Notes: generated by a model from the sequence alone, not told the origin. A stretch of 8,446 nt of DNA from a bacterium (GCA_030592025.1 JAUUZX010000037.1:1-8446); one strand, 5' to 3'; positions 1 to 6,301 are shown, counted from the first letter of the stretch. A program made the numbers and translations.

Positions 1-59
1 ATGGCAACCGAAACGGCCACCATCACCCTTCGGGGTGCTGGATATGTCGCGAATCTCAT
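1..59 (-). CDS. N-terminal fragment of a probable exported protein (runs off the left edge)
   Basis: The minus strand carries an ATG at 59..57, preceded by a GAGG Shine-Dalgarno-like run 7 nt upstream. The frame stays open to the window edge and gives MRFATYPAPRRVMVAVSVA. A basic N-region (Arg-Arg) followed by a small hydrophobic stretch looks like the beginning of a signal peptide or membrane anchor, but only 19 residues are visible. It starts 46 nt after the stop of the SpmA-SpmB gene on the same strand, so the two could share a transcript. The body of the protein is outside the window and its function cannot be named. Confidence 0.5.
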   Translation of the reverse strand, partial: MRFATYPAPRRVMVAVSVA

Positions 60-105
60 TTCTTGTCCTCGTTTCTCTGGTGGAAGTACATTCGCAAAGT
101 CCCAC

Positions 106-1332
106 CTACCCGAAGAACAGGTAAGTGACGAAGATGGCCGCCGTGATCCCCGCCAGGTCGGCCATGAGCCCGCAGAAGACCGCGTGCCGCGTGCGCCGGA
201 TGCCCACCGCCCCGAAGTACACCGCCAGCACGTAGAACGTCGTCTCGGTGCTGCCCTGGACGATGCTGGCCAGGCGGCCGGCGAAGCTGTCGGCGCCGTG
301 GGCGGTCATGGTCTCGATCATCATGCCCCGGGCGCCGCTGCCGCTGAGGGGCTTCATGAAGGCCGTGGGCAGACCGTCGATCCAGGCCGTGTCGATGCCC
401 GTCGCGCCCACGGCCACCCGCAGGCCGTCGAGCACGAGGTCGAGGGCGCCGCTGGCCCGGAACACGCCGATGGCCACGAGCATCGCCACCAGGTAGGGGA
501 TGATGCCGACGGCCACCTTGAACCCATCCTTGGCTCCGTCCACGAACGTCTCGTAGAGGTTCACGCGACGCCGGATGCCCCCGAACATGAACCCGATGAT
601 GACCGCGAAGATGAGGAAGTTCGCCACGACGGACGAGCGCGCTTCGAGCACTTCCCGGGGCAGGCTCGACAGCCAGGCCACCAGTCCGACCATGGCCACC
701 GTCATGCCGCCCAGCCAGCCCAGGACCACGGGGTCGAGCAGGCGGATGCGCTGGAAGAACGAGGTGACGATGAGCCCCACCATGGTGCTGCACCAGGTGG
801 CGATGAGTATGGGCAGGAAAACGTCCGTGGGGTCGGCCGCGCCGAGTTGGGCGCGATACGTGAAGATGGTCACCGGGATGATGGTCACCGCGGAGGTGTT
901 GATGACCAGGAAGAGGATCATGTCGTCGCTGGCGGTGGTCTTGTCCGGGTTCAGTTCCTGCAGTTCGCCCATGGCCTTCAGGCCCAGGGGCGTGGCGGCG
1001 TTGTCGAGGCCGAGCATGTTGGCCGCCATGTTCATGACGATGCTGCCGCTGGCCGGATGGCCTTCCGGGATGCCCGGGAAGAGGCGGCGCAGCAACGGGC
1101 CAAAGATCCTGGCCAGCAGGTCCACGGCGCCGCCCCGTTCGCCGATCCGCATGATGCCCAGCCACAGGCACATGACCCCCGTGAGGCCCAGGGCGATGGT
1201 GAACGCCGTCTGGGCCATGTCGAAGGTGGCGCCGACCATGTCGCGCCACACGCCGGTGTTCCCGGCCAGGTGACGGCCGATGGCGGCGATGAAGGCGCCA
1301 ACGAAGAAGAACGTCCAGATCCGGTTGAGCAT
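106..1332 (-). CDS. Fused SpmA-SpmB (nucleoside-recognition/Gate domain) inner-membrane protein
   Basis: A 408-residue polytopic membrane protein. The ATG at 1332 is chosen because GGAGG lies 4 nt upstream and the product then starts with a hydrophobic segment (MLNRIWTFFFVGAFIAAIG); upstream extensions of the frame are not hydrophobic. Residues 1 to about 200 match SpmA: a Gate motif NMAANMLGLDNAATPLGLKAM-like block at 101-121, then a hydrophobic TM block at 138-160. Residues about 205-408 match SpmB: LPTAFMKPLSGSGARGMM at 321-338 and GSTETTFYVLAVYFGAVGI at 360-378. SpmA and SpmB are separate proteins needed for spore core dehydration in Bacillus. Single-chain fusions are known in non-sporulating Gram-negatives, where the role is unclear; transport of a small solute is an inference from the Gate family. 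It is divergent from the secreted-protein gene at 1514 across a shared regulatory region. Confidence 0.9.
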   Translation of the reverse strand: MLNRIWTFFFVGAFIAAIGRHLAGNTGVWRDMVGATFDMAQTAFTIALGLTGVMCLWLGIMRIGERGGAVDLLARIFGPLLRRLFPGIPEGHPASGSIVMNMAANMLGLDNAATPLGLKAMGELQELNPDKTTASDDMILFLVINTSAVTIIPVTIFTYRAQLGAADPTDVFLPILIATWCSTMVGLIVTSFFQRIRLLDPVVLGWLGGMTVAMVGLVAWLSSLPREVLEARSSVVANFLIFAVIIGFMFGGIRRRVNLYETFVDGAKDGFKVAVGIIPYLVAMLVAIGVFRASGALDLVLDGLRVAVGATGIDTAWIDGLPTAFMKPLSGSGARGMMIETMTAHGADSFAGRLASIVQGSTETTFYVLAVYFGAVGIRRTRHAVFCGLMADLAGITAAIFVTYLFFG

Positions 1333-1432
1333 GAAACCTCCGGGATGACCGGTCGCGCACGGTTTGTTCGCCCGCAGCATACCCTTGCCCCCGCCGGCTG
1401 TCATGCCCGGGATGATGACAAAAAGAAAACGT

Positions 1433-1461
1433 TTTTCAATATCATATAGTTTTAATATGAT
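1433..1461 (+). promoter_or_regulatory. Candidate sigma70-type promoter for the secreted-protein gene
   Basis: TTTTCA (1433-1438, 4 of 6 matches to TTGACA) and TATGAT (1456-1461, 5 of 6 matches to TATAAT) are separated by exactly 17 bp. They sit in the only AT-rich island of the divergent gap, about 50 bp before the ATG at 1514. The assignment rests on consensus matching alone. I found no equally good promoter for the divergent SpmA-SpmB gene. Confidence 0.45.
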
Positions 1462-1463
1462 AT
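1439..1463. repeat. Perfect 9-bp inverted repeat, operator-like
   Basis: ATATCATAT at 1439-1447 and ATATGATAT at 1455-1463 are exact reverse complements separated by 7 bp (AGTTTTA). The dyad covers the spacer and -10 box of the candidate promoter, which is the classical position for a repressor operator. A second small palindrome, AAAACGTTTT, lies just upstream at 1426-1435. There is no T-tract and no gene end nearby, so a terminator is unlikely. The binding protein is unknown and no regulator gene is in the window. Confidence 0.55.
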
Positions 1464-1513
1464 GCGCGTCCCGTTGACGACGAGAGGGTGGACCCGAAGG
1501 GGAGGATGCGATC

Positions 1514-2812
1514 ATGGTACCTACGCACGCGCAACGGAACCGGGGCCTCGGGTTGATCGGCGGGTGCATCCTGCTGCTGGCCGGCGCGGTCCCGGCCTCG
1601 GCCCAGGTCATGGTGGCCGGCGACGAGTCCTTCAGCGTCTCCTACGCCGATCCCCTCGTGGTCGACGCGCCGGGCGTCCTGGACAACGACCTGCTGGACG
1701 GTGAGGCGGCCTTCGAATTCGGCGCCGTGGCCGAACTGGTCATCGACGCCGCCTACGGGACCCTCGTCCTGAGCCCCGACGGTTCCTTCACCTACACGCC
1801 GGGCCCGACCTTCGACGGCCTCGACAGCTTCGTCTACGCGGCTGTTTCCGGTGCGGCCTACGACGAGGCCACGGTGTTCCTGTCCGCCTGCAAGGGCGGC
1901 CCGGACGTTTTCTTCTGCTGGAAAGAAGGGGCGTTCCAGGCCCTGGCCACCGACCTCGGCTACTTCTCGCGCCACGAAGGATTCGAGGACGAGGCGGTGT
2001 GGGGCACGGCCCGGATCCCGAACAGTGTCCCCGGCGTCAGCAGCCAGGGCATCAGGTGGACGACCAACTACGCCGACGAGGTGCGCACCAACCCCATCAC
2101 CACCACCAGCGGCGGTCCCCGCACGGGCCTGTGGTCGGTCATGGACGCGCTGCACGGCTACGCGGAGGGGACGGCCGCGAGTTGCGACGTCGATACCCCC
2201 GCGGTGACCTGCCTCTACCATGACGGGGTCACGGGGGTCGTGGAGCCGGGCGTCGCCCCGCTGGTCGGCGTCGGTGGCTACATGACCGGCACCTACCCCG
2301 CCAACATGGCGGTCGTCATCAACGACACGACCCTCTACCCGGGGGGCAACTTCAGCGACTACCAGTTCTTCGGGGTCATCGACACGCGACCGGAGGGCTT
2401 CACCCGCTTCGAGTTCCGGGAGATGGCCGGCAAGGTCGGCCAGAAGGTGCTGGTCTGGGGCGACGACTTCACCCTCCTGTCCACCGATCCCCACGTGGTG
2501 TCGGCGGTGCCGGACCCGGAGTCCCGTTTCTTTTTTGCCGGCGCCGGCCCCAACCCCGCAGGCGGCTCCACCACCTGGCGCTTCACCCTGGAGGAGCGGG
2601 GGGACGTGCGCCTTGTCGTCTACGACACCCGCGGCCACCTGGTGCGCGAGTTGACCACGGGCTCGCGGGAAGCCGGGCCCCACGCCGTCGGTTGGAACGG
2701 CCGCGACGCCGGTGGCCGCAAGGTCGCCGCCGGAACCTACTTCGGACGCTTGAGCGTGGGCTCGGGCAATGGGCGGGATGTGCAGGTGCGGAAGATGGTC
2801 ATCATGCACTAG
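1514..2812 (+). CDS. Secreted protein with cadherin/Ig-like N-domain and FlgD-like C-terminal module
   Basis: A 432-residue exported protein. The ATG at 1514 has a strong GGGGAGG 8 nt upstream. Residues 1-30 form a signal peptide (Arg-containing n-region, hydrophobic core, ASA cleavage site before Q31). Residues about 31-124 resemble the bacterial cadherin-like/Big_9 fold (GVLDNDLLDG, YGTLVLSPDGSFTYTPG, GLDSFVYA). Residues about 125-330 are a beta-rich region that I do not recognise; 284-320 (FFGVIDTRPEGFTRFEF to WGDDFT) recall the beta-sandwich modules of anchored surface proteins. Residues 345-432 are a FlgD-like/T9SS-like Ig module (NPAGG, VVYDTRGHLVREL, GWNGRDAGGRKVAAGTYF, ending KMVIMH). 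In FCB-group and related bacteria such C-terminal modules direct secretion or surface display, so an outer-surface or extracellular location is inferred. Four Cys (126, 135, 224, 233) could form disulfides. No catalytic motif was seen. Confidence 0.85.
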   Translation: MVPTHAQRNRGLGLIGGCILLLAGAVPASAQVMVAGDESFSVSYADPLVVDAPGVLDNDLLDGEAAFEFGAVAELVIDAAYGTLVLSPDGSFTYTPGPTFDGLDSFVYAAVSGAAYDEATVFLSACKGGPDVFFCWKEGAFQALATDLGYFSRHEGFEDEAVWGTARIPNSVPGVSSQGIRWTTNYADEVRTNPITTTSGGPRTGLWSVMDALHGYAEGTAASCDVDTPAVTCLYHDGVTGVVEPGVAPLVGVGGYMTGTYPANMAVVINDTTLYPGGNFSDYQFFGVIDTRPEGFTRFEFREMAGKVGQKVLVWGDDFTLLSTDPHVVSAVPDPESRFFFAGAGPNPAGGSTTWRFTLEERGDVRLVVYDTRGHLVRELTTGSREAGPHAVGWNGRDAGGRKVAAGTYFGRLSVGSGNGRDVQVRKMVIMH

Positions 2813-2858
2813 ACTGTCGGCTCTCTCGACGACGTGGCCCACCCCGCAAGGAGCCGTG

Positions 2859-3695
2859 ATGCAGACCGTCTGGACCGGGACCCTCAGGAAGATGCGCGCA
2901 GACGCCGCCGAACCGGTGCAGTACAGCCTGGCCGACGGCTGGTTCGCTGAAGGTGAGCGCGCGGCGGATCACCCCCTCAATCCTCACCTGGGCACAGAGA
3001 TCGAGCTGCGCTTCATCGGCGAGATCAACTGCACGGCCTGCGGCCGCAAGACGAAGAAGACCTTCGGCCAGGGCTTCTGCTTCCCCTGCAGCCGGTCCCG
3101 GGCCGAGGCGGACATCTGCATCGTCCGGCCGGAGCTGTGCCACCACGGCGAGCCCGACAACCCCTGCCGCGACGAGGAATTCGCCCAGGCCCAGTGCTTC
3201 CGGCCCCACTACCTCTACTGCTCCCTCACCTCGGGCGTGAAGGTGGGGATCACCCGCGAGCAGAACATCCCCTCCCGCTGGATCGACCAGGGCGCCGTGG
3301 CCGCCTGCCCCGTGGCCGTGCTGCCGGACCGCCGCGAGGTCGGTTTCGTGGAGAAACGCCTCAGCGATGAGGGCTTCGCCGACAAGACCCACTGGACCCG
3401 CATGCTCAAGGGCGGCCCGCCGGAGGACCTCGACCTCATGGCGGTGGTCGGCCAGGTCGTCGAGCGGCTCACGGCCTGGGGGACCCCCGGCGTGCTGTCG
3501 GAACTGGTGCGCCTGGAGCGGCGCTTCGTCTACCCCGTGCAGCACTATCCCGAGAAGGTGAAGAGCCTCAACCTGGACAAGAACCCCGTCGTGGGCGGTG
3601 TTCTCGAGGGTATCAAGGGCCAGTACCTGCTGCTGGACGTGGGCGTCATCAACCTGCGCAAGTACAGCGGGTACCGGGTCGAGTTCTCCGCCTGA
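2859..3695 (+). CDS. DUF2797 family protein with zinc-finger-like Cys cluster
   Basis: A 278-residue cytoplasmic protein of the DUF2797 family, function unknown. The ATG at 2859 is preceded by AAGGAG 5 nt upstream, so the longer in-frame opening at 2769 inside the previous gene is not used. A C-x2-C…C-x2-C set (C58, C61, C74, C77) forms a probable zinc ribbon. More Cys/His follow (C87, C94, H95, H96, C103, C113). Residues 118-160 read HYLYCSLTSGVKVGITR…RWIDQGA, and 265-277 NLRKYSGYRVEFS, both typical of the family. The Y…KVGIT…R…QGA pattern recalls the GIY-YIG nuclease core, which is an inference. The gene follows the secreted-protein gene by 46 bp and may be cotranscribed, but nothing links them functionally. 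Confidence 0.85.
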   Translation: MQTVWTGTLRKMRADAAEPVQYSLADGWFAEGERAADHPLNPHLGTEIELRFIGEINCTACGRKTKKTFGQGFCFPCSRSRAEADICIVRPELCHHGEPDNPCRDEEFAQAQCFRPHYLYCSLTSGVKVGITREQNIPSRWIDQGAVAACPVAVLPDRREVGFVEKRLSDEGFADKTHWTRMLKGGPPEDLDLMAVVGQVVERLTAWGTPGVLSELVRLERRFVYPVQHYPEKVKSLNLDKNPVVGGVLEGIKGQYLLLDVGVINLRKYSGYRVEFSA

Positions 3696-3697
3696 GA

Positions 3698-3737
3698 ACC
3701 GTCGCCCGTCGCTGACGGTCCGGGACGTTGCCGTCCC
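3698..3737 (+). terminator. Two small hairpins after the DUF2797 stop, possible weak terminator
   Basis: ACCGTC (3698-3703) pairs with GACGGT (3714-3719) around a 10-nt loop. GGGACG (3722-3727) pairs perfectly with CGTCCC (3732-3737) around the 4-nt loop TTGC. Both come within 42 nt of the stop codon at 3695. No run of U follows (the next bases are CGCCGGGATTATTCTT), so a canonical intrinsic terminator is doubtful. They may slow polymerase or stabilise the 3' end. Confidence 0.3.
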
Positions 3738-3825
3738 CGCCGGGATTATTCTTCCCCGCTTCATCTCCCCGGGATCGCCTCGGAACGCCGCCCTGGCCGC
3801 TGGTCCACCCCTTGCAATCGGGTCC

Positions 3826-3840
3826 GCATCCGATGGATGC
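3826..3840 (+). repeat. Perfect 6-bp dyad just upstream of the peptide gene
   Basis: GCATCC (3826-3831) and GGATGC (3835-3840) are perfect inverted repeats around the 3-bp centre GAT. They end 11 bp before the Shine-Dalgarno AAGGAGG (3852-3858) of the small peptide. A poor -35-like TTGCAA lies at 3812-3817 without a convincing -10. The dyad could be an operator or a 5'-UTR hairpin influencing peptide expression; the sequence alone does not decide. Confidence 0.35.
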
Positions 3841-3864
3841 CAAACCGTTTCAAGGAGGAACGCC

Positions 3865-4104
3865 ATGAGAACCGATCCCGACAGACCGATCCCCGCCACG
3901 GGCATCGAAGCCGGCCTCGAACGCCTGGGCGTGCGCGAACTCGAGGAGCGCATGGAGTTGAGCCCCCTGCTGGCCGATGGGGGCGTGGGGGACACGGACA
4001 ACTGCGAGTGCACCTGCCGCTGCGACAACACGATGCCCGAGGAGATCGACATCCCGATCCTGTACGGCGACCTGAAGCCCGAAGAGATCACGCGCGGTTT
4101 CTAG
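3865..4104 (+). CDS. Small Cys-cluster peptide, candidate RiPP precursor
   Basis: A 79-residue acidic peptide with an excellent ribosome-binding site (AAGGAGG at 3852-3858, 6 nt before the ATG). That start is preferred over the longer open frame from 3598, which is a shadow of the DUF2797 gene. Residues 13-36 are predicted helical and leader-like (GLERLGVRELEERMELSPLL), followed by a glycine turn (ADGGVGD). The core has alternating cysteines at 47, 49, 51 and 53 (NCECTCRCDN). An acidic tail, residues 57-79, holds IDIPILYGDL and ends in RGF. There is no signal peptide or membrane segment. The stop codon overlaps the start of the acyltransferase homologue by one base, and a membrane protease follows. 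Leader-like helix, compact Cys core and immediate coupling to putative processing genes fit a ribosomally made, modified peptide. I do not recognise a known family. Alternatives are a small metal-binding protein or a regulator of the next gene. Confidence 0.7.
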   Translation: MRTDPDRPIPATGIEAGLERLGVRELEERMELSPLLADGGVGDTDNCECTCRCDNTMPEEIDIPILYGDLKPEEITRGF

Positions 4105-5276
4105 TGGACCCACGATCGACACCCTCGCCAAGCCGGTCGAGGCCCGGGATCCTGCGGGACCCCGAGCCCGACCGGCGGGCGCAGCCGGCGAACACGCTGT
4201 GGGAGTTGTGGAACATGCGGGCCCTGGACCCCGCGGCCACACCGGACGACCTCATGGCCTACCGCGCCCGGCGCGCCCAGGTCCTGGCAAGAGAACGGGA
4301 GGCTCTTGCCGGGCTGTGGTCGGGGGCCAAGGACATCCTGGCCCCCGGCCACGGTTTCTTCGCGGCAAACCCGGAACTGGCTTCCGGCCTGCTCGTCTCC
4401 ATGCACCTCGGGCCGTATGCGCTCGTCCCCGAGCCCCTGCTGGCCATGGGCCGGACGCTGCGGGTGCTGGTCACCCCGGAGGCACGCCGAAAGAACGAGG
4501 ACCAGGCGACCCGCATGGGTGCACGGTTGGGGCATGGCGCGGACATCCGCTGGTTGCCCCTGGGCGATCGCGGCACCCTGCGCGAGGTGCTGCGGGCCCT
4601 GCGGGACGGCGAACCCGTCTTGGCCTACGTCGACGGCAATCTCGGCGAGGACGGTTTCGCCGGCACCCGCGACCAGGGCCTCGACTTCGAACTCCCGGGG
4701 CGCACCATCCGCGTGCGCACGGGGCTGGCGCGGCTGGCCGCTCGCGTGGGGTGCCCCATCCATCCGGTATCGGTGCACTGGGATGAGGACGGCCGCCCGG
4801 TGTGGGTCCGCGGCGCCACCCTCCGCCCGAAGCGGGGCGACGACCCCGGCGAGGTCACCCGCCAGATCTTCGACTGGGTCTTCGGCGAGATCCGGGCCTA
4901 TCCCGAGCAGTGGACCTTTTGGGCCATGCTCAAGGAGTCGGCGGCGTGCTTCGCGACGACGGCCCTCGATGACGCCGCCGTGCCGCCCCATTTGCGCGGC
5001 GACTATGCCCGCGCCTTTCGCATCTGCTTCGACCGCTCCCCGGCCACGGCCCGGCTCCATCTGCAGCGGGAGGTGGCCGTGTGGCCCGGCGACGTGCTCG
5101 TCGACCTGCACAGCGACCGCTTCTTCGACGCCGGAGGTCTGCGCGATGCCGACCTGACCTCCCTGCGCGCCGGCCGGCCCTCCCTGGCCGAACTGGCGGC
5201 GGAGCACGGCGAATCCTGGGTGACGTACCATGCCTTGAGGCTCTGCTTGCTGGGCCTGGCCCGCCTCGACGGATGA
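4104..5276 (+). CDS. LpxL/HtrB-like LPLAT-superfamily acyltransferase homologue with C-terminal PqqD/RRE-like domain
   Basis: A 390-residue protein. The GTG at 4104 shares its G with the upstream TAG stop (TAGTG), indicating translational coupling; no clear Shine-Dalgarno is seen and the in-frame ATG at 4215 is an alternative start. Residues about 85-275 follow the LPLAT order: SMHLGPYALVP at 99-109 in place of the catalytic HxGxWE block, VLAYVDGNLGEDGF at 172-185, FELPGRTIRVRTGLARLAARVGCPIHPV at 195-222 (typical G…LA…G-P-x-x-P pattern), and YPEQWTFW at 266-273. His101 is present but position 106 is Ala, not Asp/Glu, so acyl transfer by the standard dyad is doubtful. There is no N-terminal TM anchor, unlike LpxL. 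Residues about 316-390 look like beta-beta-alpha-alpha-alpha (VAVWPGDVLVDLHSDRFFDA, then SLAELAAEHG and a final helix), as in PqqD-type peptide-recognition domains; this is inference. Likely role: bind and perhaps acylate the upstream peptide. Confidence 0.75.
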   Translation: MDPRSTPSPSRSRPGILRDPEPDRRAQPANTLWELWNMRALDPAATPDDLMAYRARRAQVLAREREALAGLWSGAKDILAPGHGFFAANPELASGLLVSMHLGPYALVPEPLLAMGRTLRVLVTPEARRKNEDQATRMGARLGHGADIRWLPLGDRGTLREVLRALRDGEPVLAYVDGNLGEDGFAGTRDQGLDFELPGRTIRVRTGLARLAARVGCPIHPVSVHWDEDGRPVWVRGATLRPKRGDDPGEVTRQIFDWVFGEIRAYPEQWTFWAMLKESAACFATTALDDAAVPPHLRGDYARAFRICFDRSPATARLHLQREVAVWPGDVLVDLHSDRFFDAGGLRDADLTSLRAGRPSLAELAAEHGESWVTYHALRLCLLGLARLDG

Positions 5277-6301
5277 GCCGCGAGCCGATCCTGCTGGTGC
5301 ACGCCCATCCGCAGGGGCCATGGGTCGTCCAGCGGGGTGACCGGCGGTTGGCCGTGCCCGCGGTGTTGGGGAGGGTTCTGGCGCCTTGGAGCGGCACGTC
5401 GCCGCGGCGGGCCGATCTGCACGGCGCGCTTGTCGGGGCCACCGGCGCGGCGCCGCAAGATGTGGACGGGCTCCTGGCCGTCCTATGGACCCGCGGACGC
5501 CGGCGCCGCGGACCCTGGCTGCGGGGGGTGGTGCTGCCGCCACGGCTGGTGGCGCGCCTCGCCCAACCGCTGGCTGCCGCGACGGACGCGCGCCGCCTGT
5601 TGATGCTTGTGGGGTTCGGCGTCGTGGGCCTGGCCGCGGGCCTGTCCTTCGGGGCGGCGCCTGCAGATAGCCCGACCAACTGGGCCGTCGCCATCCCGCT
5701 CTTCCTGGCGTCGGCGCTGCTCCACGAGTTGGGCCACGCGGCCGCCCTCCTGCGCCGGGGCTACCCGCCGGGGGCGGTGGGCGTCGGGCTCATGTTCGTC
5801 CTGCCCGTGCTGTGGTGCGACGTCTCGGCCGTCACCGCCCTGCCGCCCCGCCGTCGGCTGGGGGTCGACCTGGCCGGCCCCGCCTTCCAGTTCGCCGCCG
5901 CCGGGTTGTTCGCGTTGGTTGCCCTGGTCTGGCCCGCCGTCGGCCGGCCGGCGGCGACCGCCGCGGTGGGCGCCGTGATCTGGAGCCTTCTGCCGTTCAT
6001 CCGCTCCGACGGGTTCTGGGCCATCGGCGACCTACTGGGTGTCGGAGATCTGGACCGGCAGCCCCAATCCTGGGAGCCGCGGAGAGTGGTCGTTGCGCTG
6101 GGGACCTACCGCCTGCTGCACACCGTTTTTCTGGCGACGATCGGGATCGTGATCGGCGGTCGCGCCGCCGCCCTGGGGAGCCACGTTTTCGGCTATGGAC
6201 CGGACGTCCGGCAAACCGTCGCGTGGGTGTTGGGGTCCGCGGCCCTGATCCTGGCCGCGCGCCGTCTCCTGCCCATGAAATCGGGTGCGCCCGCACCCTG
6301 A
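5273..6301 (+). CDS. M50-type membrane zinc metalloprotease (RiPP-associated type)
   Basis: A 342-residue multi-pass membrane protein. The ATG at 5273 overlaps the previous TGA (ATGA), so translation is coupled; no Shine-Dalgarno is evident. Residues 1-100 are soluble and may be a degenerate winged-helix or peptide-binding region, ending in a LRGVVLPPRLVARLAQPL block that often precedes the membrane domain in peptide-processing M50 proteins. Hydrophobic segments lie near 108-127, 137-150, 165-181, 203-222, 229-243, 284-296 and 316-330. The zinc motif is HELGH (151-155). Family-typical partners are CDVSAVTALPPRRRLGVDLAGP (182-203, D199) and SDGFWAIGDLLG (245-256), either of which may supply the third zinc ligand. 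All are intact, so the enzyme is probably active. Relatives cleave membrane-bound or ribosomal peptides during maturation, so processing of the 79-residue peptide is the natural inference. No dedicated ABC transporter is present in the window. Confidence 0.85.
   Translation: MSREPILLVHAHPQGPWVVQRGDRRLAVPAVLGRVLAPWSGTSPRRADLHGALVGATGAAPQDVDGLLAVLWTRGRRRRGPWLRGVVLPPRLVARLAQPLAAATDARRLLMLVGFGVVGLAAGLSFGAAPADSPTNWAVAIPLFLASALLHELGHAAALLRRGYPPGAVGVGLMFVLPVLWCDVSAVTALPPRRRLGVDLAGPAFQFAAAGLFALVALVWPAVGRPAATAAVGAVIWSLLPFIRSDGFWAIGDLLGVGDLDRQPQSWEPRRVVVALGTYRLLHTVFLATIGIVIGGRAAALGSHVFGYGPDVRQTVAWVLGSAALILAARRLLPMKSGAPAP

Noticed and set aside
1411..1446. Minus-strand promoter for SpmA-SpmB using TTGAAA
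   Set aside because: The -35 match is fair but the hexamer 17 bp downstream (ATCATC) does not resemble a -10 box.
1..1449. 482-codon plus-strand open frame over the SpmA-SpmB gene
   Set aside because: The translation is His/Asp/Glu/Gly/Arg-rich low-complexity sequence without hydrophobic or domain structure. It mirrors the strong GC-rich codon use of the minus-strand membrane protein.
1442..2842. 466-codon minus-strand open frame opposite the secreted protein
   Set aside because: Antisense shadow. The plus strand has a signal peptide, recognisable domains and a Shine-Dalgarno; the minus frame has none.
3812..3840. Promoter with TTGCAA as -35 before the peptide gene
   Set aside because: No acceptable -10 at 16-18 bp; the bases there form the GCATCC/GGATGC dyad instead.
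3598..3864. Longer N-terminal extension of the small peptide
   Set aside because: It overlaps the DUF2797 gene out of frame and crosses the dyad-rich gap. The AAGGAGG site places the start at 3865.
4003..4023. CxCxCxC as a lipobox or classical lanthipeptide core
   Set aside because: No signal peptide precedes it, and there is no Ser/Thr-rich ring pattern or lanthionine synthetase in the window.
2802..4091. 429-codon minus-strand open frame opposite the DUF2797 gene and the small peptide
   Set aside because: Composition-driven shadow crossing two real genes and their gap, with no ribosome-binding site or motif.
4101..5543. 480-codon minus-strand open frame opposite the acyltransferase
   Set aside because: Ala/Gly/Arg/His-rich shadow. 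The plus-strand frame carries the LPLAT motifs and coupled start/stop codons.
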